NCBI RefSeq assembly: GCF_014212495.1
Contig: NZ_JACKZC010000007.1
Span: 294,412 to 358,411 of the forward strand
Direction of reading: 5' to 3'
Length of the DNA stretch: 64,000 nucleotides
Source of the DNA: Pontibacter sp. Tf4
GTDB taxonomy: Bacteria; Bacteroidota; Bacteroidia; Cytophagales; Hymenobacteraceae
Part shown: positions 62,187 through 64,000 of the stretch, piece by piece
Layout of the letters: every line of letters starts with the position of its first letter
How positions within the stretch are numbered: the first letter of the stretch is position 1
Notes under the pieces: generated by a model
Seen by the model: the letters and a program-made list of their open reading frames with translations, nothing else
What the model was told of the DNA's origin: nothing
Database searches by the model: none
Program-made: the position numbers and the translations under genes

Positions 62187-63758
62187 TTATTTTAATATCA
62201 TCTTTGTTTCGTCTTCAGCCTTTTCATTTCTGTACAAAAAGCGTTTAACTGTTTCAACCACAATATCTTTGAAATAAATACGCTCCTCTTTTAGTAAACC
62301 TATATACCACACTGTTATCATGTATGTGATGAGACTTATTACAGCGACAATAAAGATCCTATATAAACCTTCTGGCAAAACATAGATAGGTATTGAGGAA
62401 ATTAAAACTACTATAATAAATGCACACACACATTTTAATACAACATTCTTCAAAAATGATATTACTGGAAGACCACAAATTTTATTTGCGAAGAATAAAG
62501 TATTTATTGAAGCAAATATGGAATAGACTAGAAATATAATGTGTAAAGTATAAGCAGGGTACCCATAACTATACATTATATAACTTAATATTAATGGTAA
62601 ACTGGCTAGTACAGAGGCAAATATTCTAAAGTTTTTAATTTCTCCGACTGCGGATATTGATGAGTTAAGAGTTATAAAAAGCTGTTCAATTAAACTGCGG
62701 ACCATTAAAAGCTGACAGAACACTATTGTAAATTCTGGAACATCTCTTACCCAAAGTTTTAAAATATAAGGCATTTCTATGATAAAAGGGATGAAAAATA
62801 GCATCATAAGAAAGAATGAAATCTTGCTTCCCATCATAGACATGTTTAGCATGAAGTTCCGATCTCCTTTACCTTCACTCTTATCAATTATAGGATTTAG
62901 TGCTTTAATCATTGTTAATGCAAATACTGATAATTGCCCTCTTACCTGAATAGCAATTCCTTGGGCAGCATTTACTATAGCACCGAAAAATACATTTATT
63001 ACAATTCCTTGACCGTGAGAAGATATTATTTCTGTTGATGAAAATAATAATGACCAACCAGCAAAAGAAGACATCTTCTTCATCAGTTTCTTATCGAAGT
63101 ACAACCTGAAATTGATCTCACATTCCTGATAATTTCTAAAACAATAGAACCCTCTAATTAGAAAAAGAAAAAATGGCAGAATAGCCATCAATAAACCAAA
63201 GGTAATTAAATTGTCTCCGCTCGCTTGAGTAATGTAAAGAGCAATTAGCAGTTTTAAAGTTGCCTCAACTATGCCTATGATAGCAAGGAACAACATATTT
63301 TCTCTAGCATTTAAGACAGCGTCATAGGGCACAGATATTATAGTAAAGAAAGTACTCAATACCATAAACTGAAATACTAATTTAGCTGCTTCTACCCTAT
63401 CTGGAGGTATATTTAGGAATCCATCAAACAAAAAATACCCTGCTATTTCGAGCACAAACACTGCGAGGCAGGCTATGGCAAAATGTAATATTATACTTAT
63501 ATTAAATATTTGCTTTATATCTTCAATTTTGCCAGCTCCTTGAGTATAGGACATAAAACGCTGTGTGGCAGCAGTCATAGAAGAATTTAAGAAACCAAGC
63601 ATCGCTACAGCCCCGCCTACTACATTAAAAAGACCAAAATCTTCTGCTCCTAAGGCTAACAATATCAGCCTTGTAGAAAAGAGGGTCATAAATATAGTTA
63701 TACCTAGCTTAGCATAAAGAATCCCTGTATTTGTTGCCACTCGTTTTGCTGCTTGCAT
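62187..63758 (-). CDS. polysaccharide flippase (Wzx-like, MOP superfamily)
   Basis: The 523-residue membrane protein has about fourteen helices. It starts KRVATNTGILYAKLGITIFMTLFSTRLILLALGAEDFGLFNVVGGAVAMLGFLNSSMTAATQRFMSYTQG, the N-terminal pattern of Wzx/PST flippases in Bacteroidota. It is expected to move undecaprenyl-linked repeat units to the outer face. It is 21 bp from the preceding dehydrogenase gene and is one transcript with it. Confidence 0.88.
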   Translation of the reverse strand: MQAAKRVATNTGILYAKLGITIFMTLFSTRLILLALGAEDFGLFNVVGGAVAMLGFLNSSMTAATQRFMSYTQGAGKIEDIKQIFNISIILHFAIACLAVFVLEIAGYFLFDGFLNIPPDRVEAAKLVFQFMVLSTFFTIISVPYDAVLNARENMLFLAIIGIVEATLKLLIALYITQASGDNLITFGLLMAILPFFLFLIRGFYCFRNYQECEINFRLYFDKKLMKKMSSFAGWSLLFSSTEIISSHGQGIVINVFFGAIVNAAQGIAIQVRGQLSVFALTMIKALNPIIDKSEGKGDRNFMLNMSMMGSKISFFLMMLFFIPFIIEMPYILKLWVRDVPEFTIVFCQLLMVRSLIEQLFITLNSSISAVGEIKNFRIFASVLASLPLILSYIMYSYGYPAYTLHIIFLVYSIFASINTLFFANKICGLPVISFLKNVVLKCVCAFIIVVLISSIPIYVLPEGLYRIFIVAVISLITYMITVWYIGLLKEERIYFKDIVVETVKRFLYRNEKAEDETKMILK

Positions 63759-63779
63759 ACAAAAATCTTTAAGCTTGCG

Positions 63780-64000
63780 CTATGCTAGCGTGTTCAGATT
63801 CCGCTCAACCGGCTGTTTTACGCCAATGCCATAGTAGGTGAAGCCTTTTTCGTTGAGCTCTTTGGCATCGTAAATGTTACGGCCGTCAAACACTACTTTG
63901 TCTTTCATCAGTTTGCTGGCCACTGTAAAGTTCGGGGAACGGAACTCAGGCCACTCAGTTACCAGCAGCAGCGCATCGGCATCGATCAGGGTCTCATACT
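63780..64000 (-). CDS. ugd: UDP-glucose 6-dehydrogenase, C-terminal part (partial)
   Basis: The minus strand from the window edge reads ALLLVTEWPEFRSPNF and KDKVVFDGRNIYDAKEL, then FTYYGIGVKQPVE, and ends at TAG (63780-63782). These are the C-terminal UDP-binding motifs of UDP-glucose/GDP-mannose dehydrogenases, most like Ugd, which supplies UDP-glucuronate. About 73 codons are inside the window; the rest lies beyond 64000. Its base composition and codon use look like the main chromosome again, unlike the AT-rich genes next to it. Confidence 0.88.
   Translation of the reverse strand, partial: YETLIDADALLLVTEWPEFRSPNFTVASKLMKDKVVFDGRNIYDAKELNEKGFTYYGIGVKQPVERNLNTLA

Overview
The window comes from a Bacteroidota chromosome, most likely Cytophagales/Hymenobacteraceae and close to Pontibacter. 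The evidence is the type IX secretion components and cargo with C-terminal sorting modules, TTTG-N19/20-TAnnTTTG promoters, almost no Shine-Dalgarno dependence, GIN/PspC envelope proteins and Bacteroidota-style hairpin repeats between genes. The genus is an inference from gene content. No rRNA, tRNA, CRISPR array, transposase or prophage gene is visible.

Layout. 0-3 kb: a peptidoglycan-recycling lipoprotein (NamZ family), fmt and folA, with a 31-bp inverted repeat pair between the last two. 3-9.2 kb (minus strand): a type IX secretion porV2-porU2 pair. 9.4-12.3 kb: a PadR regulator translationally coupled to a large PspC/GIN membrane protein. 12.5-15.2 kb (minus): tRNA nucleotidyltransferase, tsaC and methylmalonyl-CoA epimerase. 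15.3-17.8 kb: an ISC iron-sulfur operon, iscS-iscU-(unknown)-iscA. 17.9-19.7 kb: a secreted T9SS cargo protein and a small membrane protein. 19.8-25.3 kb: a biotin cluster, bioB-bioF-bioD-bioA plus a beta-ketoacyl synthase. 25.6-32.8 kb: two very large secreted Ig-like T9SS cargo proteins. 32.9-35.4 kb: lysC-lysA. 36.3-40.4 kb (minus): the methionine operon metY-metX-hom. 40.6-48.7 kb: an SDR/DUF2867 protein, purC, a STAS protein, rnz, a queuosine-precursor transporter, panE, an EamA transporter and trpS. 48.8-51.8 kb (minus): small secreted or membrane unknowns. 52-56.2 kb: hppD, a phosphohexomutase, an unknown and a nitroreductase. 56.2-64 kb (minus): an AT-rich exopolysaccharide cluster reading ugd, flippase, polymerase, two glycosyltransferases, a WecG-type transferase and a WcaJ-type initiating transferase.

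The most striking regulatory region lies upstream of metY on the minus strand. A well-formed promoter is followed by a SAM-I (S-box) riboswitch. Four bases beyond its P1 helix starts a short open frame that ends in five consecutive cysteine codons. A terminator-like hairpin with a T tract then precedes metY. This looks like a composite SAM-plus-cysteine control leader. The switching logic is inference.

At genome scale, the palindrome CTATAG (often AACTATAGTT) is scattered through coding and non-coding DNA at high density: seven copies inside bioF alone. It is built into hairpins between genes and is nearly absent from the exopolysaccharide cluster (three copies in about 7.5 kb). It behaves like a highly iterated palindrome or uptake/processing signal that recently acquired DNA lacks.
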